DNA of 37,470 bases from Thiobacillus denitrificans (GCA_020725005.1 DYFW01000012.1:1-37470); one strand, 5' to 3'; positions 25,060 to 34,201 are shown, numbered from the stretch's first letter. Notes: a model not told the origin generated them from the letters alone. Numbers and translations: made by a program.

Positions 25060-26331
25060 ATGGCACACATTGTTATTTTGGGCGCAGGCACTGGCGGCAC
25101 GCCAGCCGCCTATGAAATGCGTCAGTTACTCGACAAATCCCACACCGTCACGCTCATCAATGCGTCAGAAACATTCCAGTTTGTACCGTCCAATCCCTGG
25201 GTGGCGCTCGGCTGGCGCAAGCCGGGCGAGGTTACGTTCGCGCTACGCCCCCATCTTGAAAAAAAGGGCATCCGCTTCATCGCCGAGCGCGCCGACCGAA
25301 TCGATGCGGCCCACAATACGATCCATCTCGCCAATGGAGAACCGGTCAGTTATGACTACCTGGTCATCACCACCGGCCCGCGCCTGGCCTTCGATCTCGT
25401 CCCTGGCGCCGGCCCCGAAGGCGGCCACACCGAGTCGGTCTGCACCGTCGATCACGCGCAGCGTGCCTATGCCAACTATCTGGAATTCCTCGAGAACCCC
25501 GGCCCCGTCATCGTCGGCGCGCTGCCCGGCGCATCGTGTTTTGGCCCTGCCTACGAATACGTGATGGCACTGGAAACCGATCTCCGTCGCCGCAAGCTGC
25601 GACACAAGGTGCCCATCACCTATGTCACTTCCGAGCCCTACATCGGCCATCTGGGGCTGGGCGGCGTCGGCGACTCGAAAACCCTGCTGGAATCGGAATT
25701 CCGTCAGCGCCACATCAAGTGGATCACCAACGCCAGGACCACGCGTGTCGAAGCGGGCAGGATGCACGTCGAGGAGGTGAACGACGCCGGCCAGACGATC
25801 CGCGAACATACGCTTGATTTCCGTTATTCGATGATGCTGCCGCCGTTTCGCGGCGTGGATGCGGTCGCCGGCGTGGATGGCCTGTGCAATGCCGCCGGTT
25901 TCGTCAATGTCGACGAATTCCAGCGCAATCCGAAGTACCCCAACATCTACGCGGCGGGCGTTTGCATCGCCATTCCGCCCGTCGAGCAGACGCCGGTCGC
26001 CACCGGCACCCCCAAGACCGGCTACATGATCGAATCCATGGTCACCGCCATCGTCCACAACATCGCCGATGAGATTGCGGGCAAGGCGCCTGGCCATACC
26101 GGCACCTGGAGCACCATCTGCCTCGCCGACATGGGGGATACCGGTGCGGCCTTCGTCGCAATCCCGCAGATTCCGCCACGCAACGTGACCTGGGCGCGCA
26201 AGGGTAAATGGGTGCACTACGCCAAAGTGGCGTTCGAAAAATACTTCATCCGCAAGATGAAGACCGGCAACTCCGAGCCGCTGTATGAGAAATACGTACT
26301 GAAGGCCCTGGGGATCAAGCGGCTGAACTGA
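25060..26331 (+). CDS. sqr: Sulfide:quinone oxidoreductase
   Basis: A 423-aa flavoprotein of the inner-membrane face that oxidises sulfide to polysulfide and reduces quinone. The FAD fold begins at residue 3 (HIVILGAGTGGTPAAYEM). Redox-active cysteine candidates are C128 (SVCTVD), C160 (GASCFGPA) and C302 (AAGVCIAIPP), the three positions expected in SQR. A second nucleotide-binding motif and the C-terminal amphipathic tail (YAKVAFEKYFIRKMKTGN) for membrane attachment are present. No clear Shine-Dalgarno precedes the ATG at 25060. With fccB broken, this is the only intact sulfide-oxidising enzyme in the window. A neighbouring remnant haemoglobin lies 35 bp upstream. The type within the SQR family is not assigned. 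Confidence 0.93.
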   Translation: MAHIVILGAGTGGTPAAYEMRQLLDKSHTVTLINASETFQFVPSNPWVALGWRKPGEVTFALRPHLEKKGIRFIAERADRIDAAHNTIHLANGEPVSYDYLVITTGPRLAFDLVPGAGPEGGHTESVCTVDHAQRAYANYLEFLENPGPVIVGALPGASCFGPAYEYVMALETDLRRRKLRHKVPITYVTSEPYIGHLGLGGVGDSKTLLESEFRQRHIKWITNARTTRVEAGRMHVEEVNDAGQTIREHTLDFRYSMMLPPFRGVDAVAGVDGLCNAAGFVNVDEFQRNPKYPNIYAAGVCIAIPPVEQTPVATGTPKTGYMIESMVTAIVHNIADEIAGKAPGHTGTWSTICLADMGDTGAAFVAIPQIPPRNVTWARKGKWVHYAKVAFEKYFIRKMKTGNSEPLYEKYVLKALGIKRLN

Positions 26332-26430
26332 TCGCCCGGCAGCCCGGCCAGCAGGTGCGGCCGGATTTCCGCCTCGCTGGCCATGCGTCCCGGAAGGCGG
26401 CAGACGAAGCGGCGGGAAGCGCGCGTGGCC

Positions 26431-28815
26431 CTACATGGCGTCCAGCCGTGCGCTCATGGCTTCGGCGTCGACCGGGCGGCTCAGCAGGTAACCCTGGTAG
26501 TCATGGCAGCCTTCGCGCTGCAGCAAGCCCCGCTGTTCGGGGGTTTCCACGCCTTCGGCGATGACGGCCAGGCGCATCGCGCGCGCCAGGGCGACGATGG
26601 CGCGGACGATGGCGAGGTCGTTGCCGTCGTGCGTGATGTCGCGCACGAAACTCTGGTCGATTTTCACGCGGTCGATCGGGAAGCGCTTGAGGTAGCTCAA
26701 CGACGAATAGCCGGTGCCGAAGTCGTCGATCGCCAGCGTGACGCCCATTTGCTTCAGCGCGAGCAGCGTGTCGAGGGTACGGTCGCCGTGTTCGAGCAGC
26801 ACGCCTTCGGTGATTTCGAGCTCCAGCGCATACGGCGGGACACCCGCGGCGGCGACGGCCTCGCGAACGCTCTCCAGGAACCCCGGATCACGGATCTGGC
26901 GCGCGGCGACATTGACCGACATTTTCATATGGCGATGCCCCGCTGCATGCCAACGCCCGAGCTGCGCGCAGGCGGCCTGCAGCACCCATGACCCGATGGG
27001 TACGATGAGGCCGGTTTCCTCGGCCAGCGGAATGAAGTTGGCGGGAGCGATCTGCCGGCCCTCCGGGTCATGCCAGCGCAGCAAGGCCTCGACACCGGTA
27101 ATGCAGCCGCTGCGCGCGTCGGCCTGGGGCTGGTAGAGAAGCGCGAATTCGTGATTCTCGAGCGCGTGCCTGAGCTCGGTTTCGAGTTTCAGGCGCGCCT
27201 GCACATTCGCGGTCATGTCGTGCGAGTAGAACTGGAAATTCTGGCGGCCGCTTTCCTTGGCGTGGTACATCGCCGAATCGGCGAATTTCAACAGCGCATC
27301 GGCCTCTCGGCTGTCGTCGGGATACAAGGAGATGCCGATGCTGGCGTTGACAAACACTTCGTGGCCGCCGAGGTCGACCGGTGCGGCAAGACGCGTCAGC
27401 ACGCTCTGTGCGAGTTGCGCGACGTGCTGGAGATTACCCACGTCCGAAAAAATCAACGCGAATTCGTCGCCGCCCAGCCGCGAGACGGTGTCGCTCTCCC
27501 GGATACCGTGCCTGAGACGCTCCGCGACCGCCCGCAGCAGTCCGTCGCCGGCCTCGTGACCGAGCGTGTCGTTGACGACCTTGAAGCGATCGAGATCGAG
27601 CAGCATCAGTGCGACCAGCGCGCCGCGCCGGCGGGCGTCGCCCAGCGCCTGCTGCAGGCGGTCGTTGAATAGCGCCCGGTTGGGGAGGCCGGTCAGGGCG
27701 TCGAAATAGGCCAGCTGGTGTAGTGCCGCCTCGGTCTTCTTGCGTTCGCTGATGTCGACGAAGGTGACGACCGCGCCGATCAGTTGGCCGTCCCGATACA
27801 TGGGATGCGACCAGTATTCGACAGGGAAACTCGTGCCGTCGGCGCGCCAGTGCACCTCGTCGTTGCGGTGGCAGGGCAGGCCGGCGCGGCTCGCGACACG
27901 GATCGCGCATTCTTCGACCGGGTAAGGCCTGCCGTCGGCGTGACTGTGATGGATGAGGTCGTGGATGCGTTTGCCGACGAGGTCGGACTCGTGCGCAAAG
28001 CCGAGCATGTCGAGGCAAGCCGGGTTGGCGAAGGTGCAGTAGCCTTCCGTGTCGACGCCGAAAATCGCTTCGGCGGTCGAATCCAACAGCAGGCGCACCC
28101 GCGCCTCGCTTTCCTTCTGCGCGGCGAGCGCCGTGTGTATCCGTCCCTGCATGGCATTGGCCGAAGCGACCAGCATGTCCAGCTCATCGGGTTGGGGCGA
28201 CGGCGGGCGATCGAGCGCGATGATTTCGAGCGGGCCGTCAGGATCGATCGTGCGCAGGCGCCCGGCGACTGCCGCCAGATGGCGGGTGACGCGTTGATGG
28301 AACAGGACGAACAGGAGCAGCGCCGCCATGAAGATGATGAACGCGTTGCCGAGCAGGACGGTGATGGCATTGCGCACGAGCCGGGCATGGATGTCGTCGA
28401 GCGACGCCACCACCGTCAGCGTGCCTATTTCCCGCAGCCCTCCCAGATGCTCATGGCGCAAGGGGTAGACGCGCTCGATCGTATGCTCGGGCCGGCCCGC
28501 TCCGACCTGGTATTGCACGCGGCCGCCCTCCTCGACCGTGACATGGACGACGTTCGGCACATGCAGAATGCCTTCGAGCAGCAAGTGGATTTCCCGGTCA
28601 TGGATCGTCCACAGCGACTGCGAGAGCGCGGGCACGTGCACTTTGCGCACGAGCTCGAGCTGGGCCTCGAGGCTGCGGATGTCGCGCCGGTACTCCCTGA
28701 CCAGTTGGATGGCCGTCATCACCAGGGTGAGTGTCGCGCTGAACAGGATCATCGCCACGATCAGCCGGCGTGCCAGCGGTGACCGCAAGGCGCGTGGGAA
28801 ATGCACCCGTCTCAC
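26431..28815 (-). CDS. Membrane PAS-GGDEF-EAL cyclic di-GMP signalling protein
   Basis: A 794-aa protein. TM helix about 18-38; periplasmic sensor about 39-150; TM helix about 152-172; HAMP-like linker about 175-230; PAS about 240-360 (TAEAIFGVDTEGYCTFANPA); GGDEF domain with intact GGDEF and an RESD I-site five residues before it; C-terminal EAL domain with EALLRW, DDFGTGYSSL and AEGVETPEQ. Catalytic motifs of both domains look intact, so it may make or degrade cyclic di-GMP. The GTG start at 28815 overlaps the stop of the upstream binding-protein gene by 4 bp (GTGA), which indicates that the two products work together. Confidence 0.93.
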   Translation of the reverse strand: MRRVHFPRALRSPLARRLIVAMILFSATLTLVMTAIQLVREYRRDIRSLEAQLELVRKVHVPALSQSLWTIHDREIHLLLEGILHVPNVVHVTVEEGGRVQYQVGAGRPEHTIERVYPLRHEHLGGLREIGTLTVVASLDDIHARLVRNAITVLLGNAFIIFMAALLLFVLFHQRVTRHLAAVAGRLRTIDPDGPLEIIALDRPPSPQPDELDMLVASANAMQGRIHTALAAQKESEARVRLLLDSTAEAIFGVDTEGYCTFANPACLDMLGFAHESDLVGKRIHDLIHHSHADGRPYPVEECAIRVASRAGLPCHRNDEVHWRADGTSFPVEYWSHPMYRDGQLIGAVVTFVDISERKKTEAALHQLAYFDALTGLPNRALFNDRLQQALGDARRRGALVALMLLDLDRFKVVNDTLGHEAGDGLLRAVAERLRHGIRESDTVSRLGGDEFALIFSDVGNLQHVAQLAQSVLTRLAAPVDLGGHEVFVNASIGISLYPDDSREADALLKFADSAMYHAKESGRQNFQFYSHDMTANVQARLKLETELRHALENHEFALLYQPQADARSGCITGVEALLRWHDPEGRQIAPANFIPLAEETGLIVPIGSWVLQAACAQLGRWHAAGHRHMKMSVNVAARQIRDPGFLESVREAVAAAGVPPYALELEITEGVLLEHGDRTLDTLLALKQMGVTLAIDDFGTGYSSLSYLKRFPIDRVKIDQSFVRDITHDGNDLAIVRAIVALARAMRLAVIAEGVETPEQRGLLQREGCHDYQGYLLSRPVDAEAMSARLDAM

Positions 28816-29588
28816 CGGCCCGGCGCCCTGACGACCGACAATACCTTCTCGCGATAGAGACGCCCGTACAGTCCTTCGGCCTTGATGTCGCGAAGCGCGC
28901 GGGCGATCTTCGGTACCAGGGCCGCGTGGCGCTTGTGCAGATAGATGTACATCTCGCGCCGGGCGAGCGGCGGCTCGAGCACCTGCACGCCGGCCAGCTG
29001 CTCCCGCTCGATGCGAGCAAGCCCCTGCCAGCGCTCGAACAGGGCGATCTCGATGCGCCCCTGCTGGAGCAGGCGGAACAGCTGGTTTGCATCCTCGGCC
29101 GTGATCTCGGCAGGCGTTGCGGCCAGCTTGTGCTCGTAGATCTTCCAGCCGCGGATATGTCCCATGGACCGGGTGCGCAGGCTATCCCAGCTTGCTTGTC
29201 TTGGCCCCTGCCTGCTGAAGGCGCTGAATTCCCAGTCGATCAGTTTTTCGGGTACGCGGACCAGGTTCGGGTAACTGGCCTCGAGGCCGGCGATACGGGT
29301 GAGATCACCGTCTTCGAGGCCGCTATTGGCATTGACCAGGCCACGTTCTGCCGGCAGCCGCACCAGTTGCAGTCGCACGCCCGCGCGGCGAAACGCCTCG
29401 CCGGCGACGAGATCGAGAAATCCCTGGCCGTCGGCCGTGGTGAACGGCGGTTCGTTGGCGTCGTTGAGCACGAGCACCGGCAGTTCGGCCGCCCGCACGT
29501 CGGCGGCAGCCGCCAGCAGTATGCCGGCCAACCACAGCATACGCAGGGTTTTTGACGGGAAATCAACGGCGTGCAGCAGATATTTCAT
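28812..29588 (-). CDS. Periplasmic solute-binding protein (SBP_bac_3-like)
   Basis: A 258-aa protein with a Sec signal peptide (about 13-34, ending DVRAAELP). The mature fold resembles family 3 amino-acid-type binding proteins: the start (VLVLNDANEPPFTT) and the domain AEGLYGRLYREKVL at the C-terminus are typical. No ABC permease or ATPase is nearby. Instead its stop overlaps the start of a GGDEF-EAL membrane protein, so it probably serves as a ligand sensor for that receptor. The ATG at 29588 is 77 bp after hupE, so it may also be read from the hydrogenase transcript. The ligand is unknown. Confidence 0.82.
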   Translation of the reverse strand: MKYLLHAVDFPSKTLRMLWLAGILLAAAADVRAAELPVLVLNDANEPPFTTADGQGFLDLVAGEAFRRAGVRLQLVRLPAERGLVNANSGLEDGDLTRIAGLEASYPNLVRVPEKLIDWEFSAFSRQGPRQASWDSLRTRSMGHIRGWKIYEHKLAATPAEITAEDANQLFRLLQQGRIEIALFERWQGLARIEREQLAGVQVLEPPLARREMYIYLHKRHAALVPKIARALRDIKAEGLYGRLYREKVLSVVRAPGR

Positions 29589-29665
29589 CCCTGCTCTATC
29601 GGCAGGGGGCGCGGTTTCTGAATGCTCGAGGCTGGGGGGTGCACACCAGCGGATCGTCCATCGGT

Positions 29666-30241
29666 TCAGGCAGCAATGATCAGCACCAGGCCGGTCGCGG
29701 CGATCGCAACCCCGGACCACTGCACCACACGGCGACCGAACAGGCTGCCGCCGATACCCGCGGCATGCAGCGCAGCCGTGGCCAGCACGAGACCGAGCGC
29801 ATACTGGAATGGCGAGGCGGCATGCGGCATTTCCAGGCCATGCGCATGACCGTGGAACAACGCGAAGCTCGCGGCAACAGCCATGCCGACTGGCACCGCC
29901 CATTTCTGCCGGGCGGCGATCAAGAGGCCCAGCACCAGCACCGACAGCGCGAGGCCGGTCTCGACCTGCGGCAAGGCCCCGCCGGTCCACGCCAGCAGGC
30001 CGCCCAGGCCCATCGCGGCGAGGAAGGCAACAGGCATCGCCCACAGGGCGCGGCCGCCCTGCTGCGCGGCCCACAGGCCAACGGCGATCATCGCCAGCAG
30101 GTGATCGAGTCCCAGGAAGGGATGCGCGAGGCCGCTGGCGAAGCCGGCGACGGCGTGGCCGCCGGTGTGCGCAGAAGCGGTTCCCGCAACCAGGGCGAGG
30201 CTGGCAGGGACGATCCAGCGGGTGATAGTGTTCAGGGTCAT
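29666..30241 (-). CDS. hupE: HupE/UreJ-family nickel/accessory membrane protein
   Basis: A 191-aa membrane protein with an N-terminal signal-like helix (about 9-25) followed by six helices. The hallmark HPFLGLDHLLAM (about 40-52) identifies the HupE/UreJ family; a His-rich loop (FHGHAHGLEMPH) may bind nickel. Known HupE proteins assist hydrogenase maturation, probably by Ni2+ uptake. It follows hynL by 29 bp on the same strand, as last gene of the hydrogenase operon, which fits. Confidence 0.92.
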   Translation of the reverse strand: MTLNTITRWIVPASLALVAGTASAHTGGHAVAGFASGLAHPFLGLDHLLAMIAVGLWAAQQGGRALWAMPVAFLAAMGLGGLLAWTGGALPQVETGLALSVLVLGLLIAARQKWAVPVGMAVAASFALFHGHAHGLEMPHAASPFQYALGLVLATAALHAAGIGGSLFGRRVVQWSGVAIAATGLVLIIAA

Positions 30242-30270
30242 TGCGGGACTCCAGGGACGGTTCGGGTTCA

Positions 30271-32061
30271 TCACTTGATCTTCACCTGCACGAGTTCCTC
30301 GCCGTCCGGATCGGTCACGTGCACGGCGCAGGCGATGCAGGGATCGAAGGAATGGATGGTGCGCAGGATCTCGATCGGCTGCCTGGGGTCGGCCATCACG
30401 TGGTTGTGCTGCAGCGCCGCCTCGTAGGCGCCGGGCTGGCCCTGGGCGTCGCGCGGGCCGGCGTTCCAGGTGCTCGGCACCACCGCCTGGTAGTTGCTGA
30501 TCTTGCCGTCGTCGACGACGATCCAGTGCGAGAGGCCGCCACGCGGCGCTTCCATGAGACCGACGCCCTGCATGTGCCTGGGCCAGGTCGACGGATCCCA
30601 GTACTGGTCGTTGAAGGTTCTGAGGTCGCCCGCCTTGATGTTGGCCATCAGCTGGTCGAACCATCCCTGCATGGCGTCGGCGAGGAGCTTGGATTCCAGC
30701 GTGCGCGCGGCGGTGCGGCCGAGCGTGGAGTACAGGGCGGCGACCGGCACGTCGAGCGTCTTCAGGGTGAGGCCGACGAGTTCCTTCGCCTGCTTGTCGC
30801 CCTTGGCGACCATCATCAGCACGCGGGCGAGCGGTCCGACCTCCATGGCCTTGCCCTTCCAGCGCGGCGACTTGAGCCAGGAATATTTCTGCTCGACGTC
30901 GAGGTGCTGGTAGGGCGGCTTGGGGCCGGTGTAGTTGAGCTCGGTCTCGCCCTTGAACGGGTGCAGGCCCTGGGCGTCGCCGCCGGCGTACTTGTACCAG
31001 GAGTGGCTGACGAATTCCTGAATTTCGGCGTCGTTGTCGAGGTCGATGGGATGGATTTTCGACAGGTCGCGGTCGAGGATGACGCCGCGCGGGATCAGAT
31101 AGGAATCGGGATCCCAGACCCCCTTGGACGGCAGGTCGCCGAAGGAGAGGAAATTGCCGAGCCCCTCGCCGCGGCTCGCCCAGTCCTTGTAGAAGCCGGC
31201 GATCGCCAGCGTGTCGGGCACATAGACCTGGTCGACGAAGTCGCGCATTGCCTTGATGACGTTGGCCACCGTCTGCAGGCCGACCATGTTGAGCGCGGTG
31301 GCGTCCTGGCCGCCACGGTGCTGCGGGCCCTTGCCGTGACCGCCACCGCCCTGCACCGAAATCGCCGAGGGCACGCCGCCGACGACGAAGTTGGGGTGCG
31401 GGTTCTTGCCGCCGAAGATCGCGTGCAGCTTGACGACGTCGCGCTGCCAGGCGAGCGCGTCGAGGTAATGCGCGACCGCCATCAGGTTGGCTTCCGGCGG
31501 CAGCTTGTAGGCCGGGTGGCCCCAGTAGGCATTGGCGAAAATGCCGAGCTGGCCCTGCTCGACGAAGGTCTTGACCTTCTTCTGCACGTCGGCGAAGTAG
31601 CCGGGCGACGACTTCGAATAGCCGGAGATCGCCTGCGCCAGTTGGGATGTCGCCTTGGGGTCGGCTTTAAGCGCCGACACCACGTCGACCCAGTCGAGCG
31701 CGTGCAGGTGATAGAAGTGCATGACGTGGTCGTGCACGTGCTGCGCGGCGATCATCAGGTTGCGGATCAGCTCGGCGTTGGGCGGCAGGCTATAGCTCGG
31801 GATCGCGCGGTGCAGCGCATCCTCGACCGAGCGTACCGAGGCGATGCCGTGCACCAGGGTGCAGACGCCGCAGATCCGCTGGGCGAACGCCCAGGCGTCG
31901 CGCGGATCTCTTCCTCTGAGAATGATTTCGATGCCGCGCACCATGGTGCCGGCCGAATAGGCCTGGGTGATGCGGCCGTCGGCGTCGGTCTCCGCCTCGA
32001 TGCGCAGGTGGCCCTCGATGCGGGTGATGGGGTCGACGACGACGCGTTGTGCAGTGGTCAT
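30271..32061 (-). CDS. hynL: HynL, [NiFe] hydrogenase large subunit (group 1e, Isp type)
   Basis: A 596-aa subunit carrying the Ni-Fe active site, which oxidises H2 on the periplasmic side. The four cysteine ligands are in RICGVC (L1, about 62-67) and DPCIAC (L2, near the C-terminus). After AVH the C-terminal 15 residues (VTDPDGEELVQVKIK) form the extension removed by the maturation protease, here HynD. It is exported with HynS via its Tat signal. The large subunit is separated from HynS by isp1 and isp2, the order typical of the Isp1/Isp2 hydrogenases of purple sulfur bacteria and Thiobacillus-like organisms. It starts 4 bp after isp2. Confidence 0.97.
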   Translation of the reverse strand: MTTAQRVVVDPITRIEGHLRIEAETDADGRITQAYSAGTMVRGIEIILRGRDPRDAWAFAQRICGVCTLVHGIASVRSVEDALHRAIPSYSLPPNAELIRNLMIAAQHVHDHVMHFYHLHALDWVDVVSALKADPKATSQLAQAISGYSKSSPGYFADVQKKVKTFVEQGQLGIFANAYWGHPAYKLPPEANLMAVAHYLDALAWQRDVVKLHAIFGGKNPHPNFVVGGVPSAISVQGGGGHGKGPQHRGGQDATALNMVGLQTVANVIKAMRDFVDQVYVPDTLAIAGFYKDWASRGEGLGNFLSFGDLPSKGVWDPDSYLIPRGVILDRDLSKIHPIDLDNDAEIQEFVSHSWYKYAGGDAQGLHPFKGETELNYTGPKPPYQHLDVEQKYSWLKSPRWKGKAMEVGPLARVLMMVAKGDKQAKELVGLTLKTLDVPVAALYSTLGRTAARTLESKLLADAMQGWFDQLMANIKAGDLRTFNDQYWDPSTWPRHMQGVGLMEAPRGGLSHWIVVDDGKISNYQAVVPSTWNAGPRDAQGQPGAYEAALQHNHVMADPRQPIEILRTIHSFDPCIACAVHVTDPDGEELVQVKIK

Positions 32062-32065
32062 GGGT

Positions 32066-33328
32066 TCAGTCCTCCAGGTGTTCCGCCAGCAGCTCGGTCA
32101 GGCCGAGCAGCTGGGTGTCCATTTCGTAGTGGTCGATCGCCTCTTCCATCACGATGCGGCAGTTGGCGCAGAAGGTCACCATGGTCTTGACGCCGGCGTC
32201 CTCGATCTGTCGCTTCTTGATGCCGAAGGCCTTGGCGCGCAATGCCTCGGCCTCCTCGGTGTGGATCGCCGACGCGCCGCCGCCGCCGCCGCAGCACCAG
32301 TTCCACATCTGCTTGTCGGCGACCGGGATATAGTTTTCCGCGACCATCTGGACCAGCGGCTCGGGGGCGTTCAGCACGCCGCCGCGGCGCACGATCTGGC
32401 AGGGGTCGTGCAGGATCAGCTTTTCCTTGAACTTGTCCTTCACCTTCAGCACGCCCTTCTGGCGCAGCTCGTCGAGCAGCTCCAGCACATGCACGACCTT
32501 GAAGCTGTAGGGCCGGCCGATCAGGTTGGGGCCTTCCCAGCGCACCGCCATGTAGGCGTGGCCACATTCGGGCGACAGCACGTTATTCACCTTCAGGCGT
32601 TCGGCGGCGTCGACGATGCGCGAGACGATGACGCGCGCGAGGTCCGAGTTGCCGATCTGGATGCCGGCGTTGGTCGCCTCGAAGGCGTCGGACGCGAGCG
32701 TGAACGTGATCCCGGCCTTGTTGAAGATCTTCGCCAGCGCCTCGAGGTACTCGGGGAAATTGACGATCTCCATCGAGGAGAGCAGCACCAGATAGTCGGC
32801 GCCCGCCTGGTCGACCGGGATCGTGAGGCCGGTCGCCTCCTCCGCCTTCTTGATCACGTTGGCGACCGCCGGCCACTTCAGGCCCATCGGCCCGCCGATC
32901 TCGACCGTGCGCTTGGCCGCGCCCTTGATGCCGTCGGGAACGTGGCCGGATACGGCCATGCCTTCGCGCAGCTTGCGCACCATGTAGACGATGTCGTTGC
33001 CGACCGGGCACACCAGCGAGCAGCGGCCGCACATGGTGCAACTGTCGTAGACGAGTTCCTGCCACTGGTCGAGTTCGTCGTCGGTGACCGGTTTGGAGAG
33101 ACCGGTCCATTTCTTGAGGCGGCCGAGCAGCGTGTATTCCTGCTCGTAGACGCGGCGCAAGGGCTCGAGCTTGTGGATCGGCGTGTACTTGGGGTCGCCC
33201 GTTTCCAGGTAGAACAGGCAGGCTTCGGCGCACAGGCCGCAATGCACGCAGCTGTTGAAATAGCTGGCGATCGGGGCGTCGATGACTTCCTTCAGCGCGT
33301 GGATGCCTTTTTCGAGTGAGGCGCTCAT
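32066..33328 (-). CDS. isp2: Isp2, HdrD/DsrK-like iron-sulfur protein
   Basis: A 420-aa cytosolic Fe-S protein. Two ferredoxin-type [4Fe-4S] motifs are CVHCGLCAEAC (about 27-37) and CTMCGRCSLVCP (about 97-108). Two CCG-type cysteine domains follow: the first around PECGHAYMAVRWEG, the second with HDPCQIVRRGG, WNWCCGGGGG and FCANC, as in the non-cubane cluster of HdrB/HdrD and DsrK. With Isp1 it links hydrogenase electrons to the quinone pool or to cytosolic thiol/disulfide chemistry; the physiological partner is not proven. AAGGAGAAAACGG precedes the ATG at 33328. A palindromic repeat separates it from isp1. Confidence 0.95.
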   Translation of the reverse strand: MSASLEKGIHALKEVIDAPIASYFNSCVHCGLCAEACLFYLETGDPKYTPIHKLEPLRRVYEQEYTLLGRLKKWTGLSKPVTDDELDQWQELVYDSCTMCGRCSLVCPVGNDIVYMVRKLREGMAVSGHVPDGIKGAAKRTVEIGGPMGLKWPAVANVIKKAEEATGLTIPVDQAGADYLVLLSSMEIVNFPEYLEALAKIFNKAGITFTLASDAFEATNAGIQIGNSDLARVIVSRIVDAAERLKVNNVLSPECGHAYMAVRWEGPNLIGRPYSFKVVHVLELLDELRQKGVLKVKDKFKEKLILHDPCQIVRRGGVLNAPEPLVQMVAENYIPVADKQMWNWCCGGGGGASAIHTEEAEALRAKAFGIKKRQIEDAGVKTMVTFCANCRIVMEEAIDHYEMDTQLLGLTELLAEHLED

Positions 33329-33360
33329 GCCGTTTTCTCCTTATGGAATCCGGGTGCTTA

Positions 33361-33537
33361 AACCCGGATAATCCATTGGCGGCCTTGGGGGCCTACGCTC
33401 GCCCTGGCGGACGCTTTGCGGCGCCTCGTGGCCTGGGCTTCGCACCCATAGGCCTTGCTATGGGCTTGTCGCCCATGCCCCGATTCGCTCGCAAACCGCC
33501 TCGCCATCATCGCGCGCCCTAATGGATTATCCGGGTT
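33361..33537. repeat. MITE-like palindromic element C, inside the hydrogenase operon
   Basis: A 177-bp element with perfect 17-bp ends: AACCCGGATAATCCATT at 33361-33377 and its complement at 33521-33537. A central 7-bp hairpin CCCATAG/CTATGGG (33445-33451 with 33458-33464, 6-nt loop) flanked by GGCTTCGCA resembles the core of elements A and A'. Its end provides part of the TAA stop of isp1 (33536-33538). In the mRNA it would fold into a strong stem between isp1 and isp2. Confidence 0.8.
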
Positions 33538-34201
33538 AAACTGGCACGCCGCGCTGGCCGTTGACGCGGCCGTTGTACCAGCGCGAGCCGATCAGCGTGA
33601 ATGCGTGGAAGAGCTTGGTGAACGGCAGCACGATGAGCAGGATCTCGACCGTCAGGATGTGGATCGCGAGCATCAGCGTGTACGGCAGCAGCAGATGCTG
33701 CACCGCCATCCACCCCGTCAGCACCGGCAGGAAGGTCACCGCCCAGGTAAACCAGTCCTCGAAGGTGGAAAGAAAGCGCTTGGCCGGCTTGTTGATGCGG
33801 TCGACCAGCACGACGATCATCGCCGCCATGGTCACCACGGTCACCAGATCGACGAACTGCGACGGCAACCCGGGCCACGACAGGCCGGTCAAGTTGGTGA
33901 TGAGCAGGATGTGCGGTGCGAACAGGAACACGATGATCGCCAGCCCCACGTGGAAAATGTAGCCGCCGATGTAGCTCACCGGCGAGCGCTTCATCATGCC
34001 GGGCGGCGGCAGCGAACGGCGGAACACCGTGTGCCAGCCGGAGGCGCCGGCGGCGTGCCGCGCTTCGGCAAGGTCGGGCTTGCGGCCCAGCGTGTAGATC
34101 TCGATCAGCCGCCACAGCACGCCGAGCACGAAAATGCCGACGGCGATATCGAGACCGGGACCGCGTACCCAGGTGAGGAATTGCAGGGCATCCATGCTCA
34201 T
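33536..34201 (-). CDS. isp1: Isp1, cytochrome b-type membrane subunit
   Basis: A 221-aa inner-membrane protein with about five helices. Histidines in helix regions (IFHVGLAIIVFLFAPHILLI and LFHAFTLIG) are suitable haem b ligands, as in DsrM/NarI/HdrE-type subunits. It receives electrons from HynSL and passes them to quinone, with Isp2 on the cytosolic side. The ATG at 34201 overlaps the hynS stop (ATGA), showing coupling; a second ATG lies two codons later. The stop codon is in the edge of repeat C. Its position between hynS and isp2 is typical for this family. Confidence 0.93.
   Translation of the reverse strand: MSMDALQFLTWVRGPGLDIAVGIFVLGVLWRLIEIYTLGRKPDLAEARHAAGASGWHTVFRRSLPPPGMMKRSPVSYIGGYIFHVGLAIIVFLFAPHILLITNLTGLSWPGLPSQFVDLVTVVTMAAMIVVLVDRINKPAKRFLSTFEDWFTWAVTFLPVLTGWMAVQHLLLPYTLMLAIHILTVEILLIVLPFTKLFHAFTLIGSRWYNGRVNGQRGVPV

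Noticed and set aside
30241-32190. 649-codon open frame on the plus strand
   Set aside because: It is antisense to hynL and hupE, both certain. No domain is recognisable in the product.
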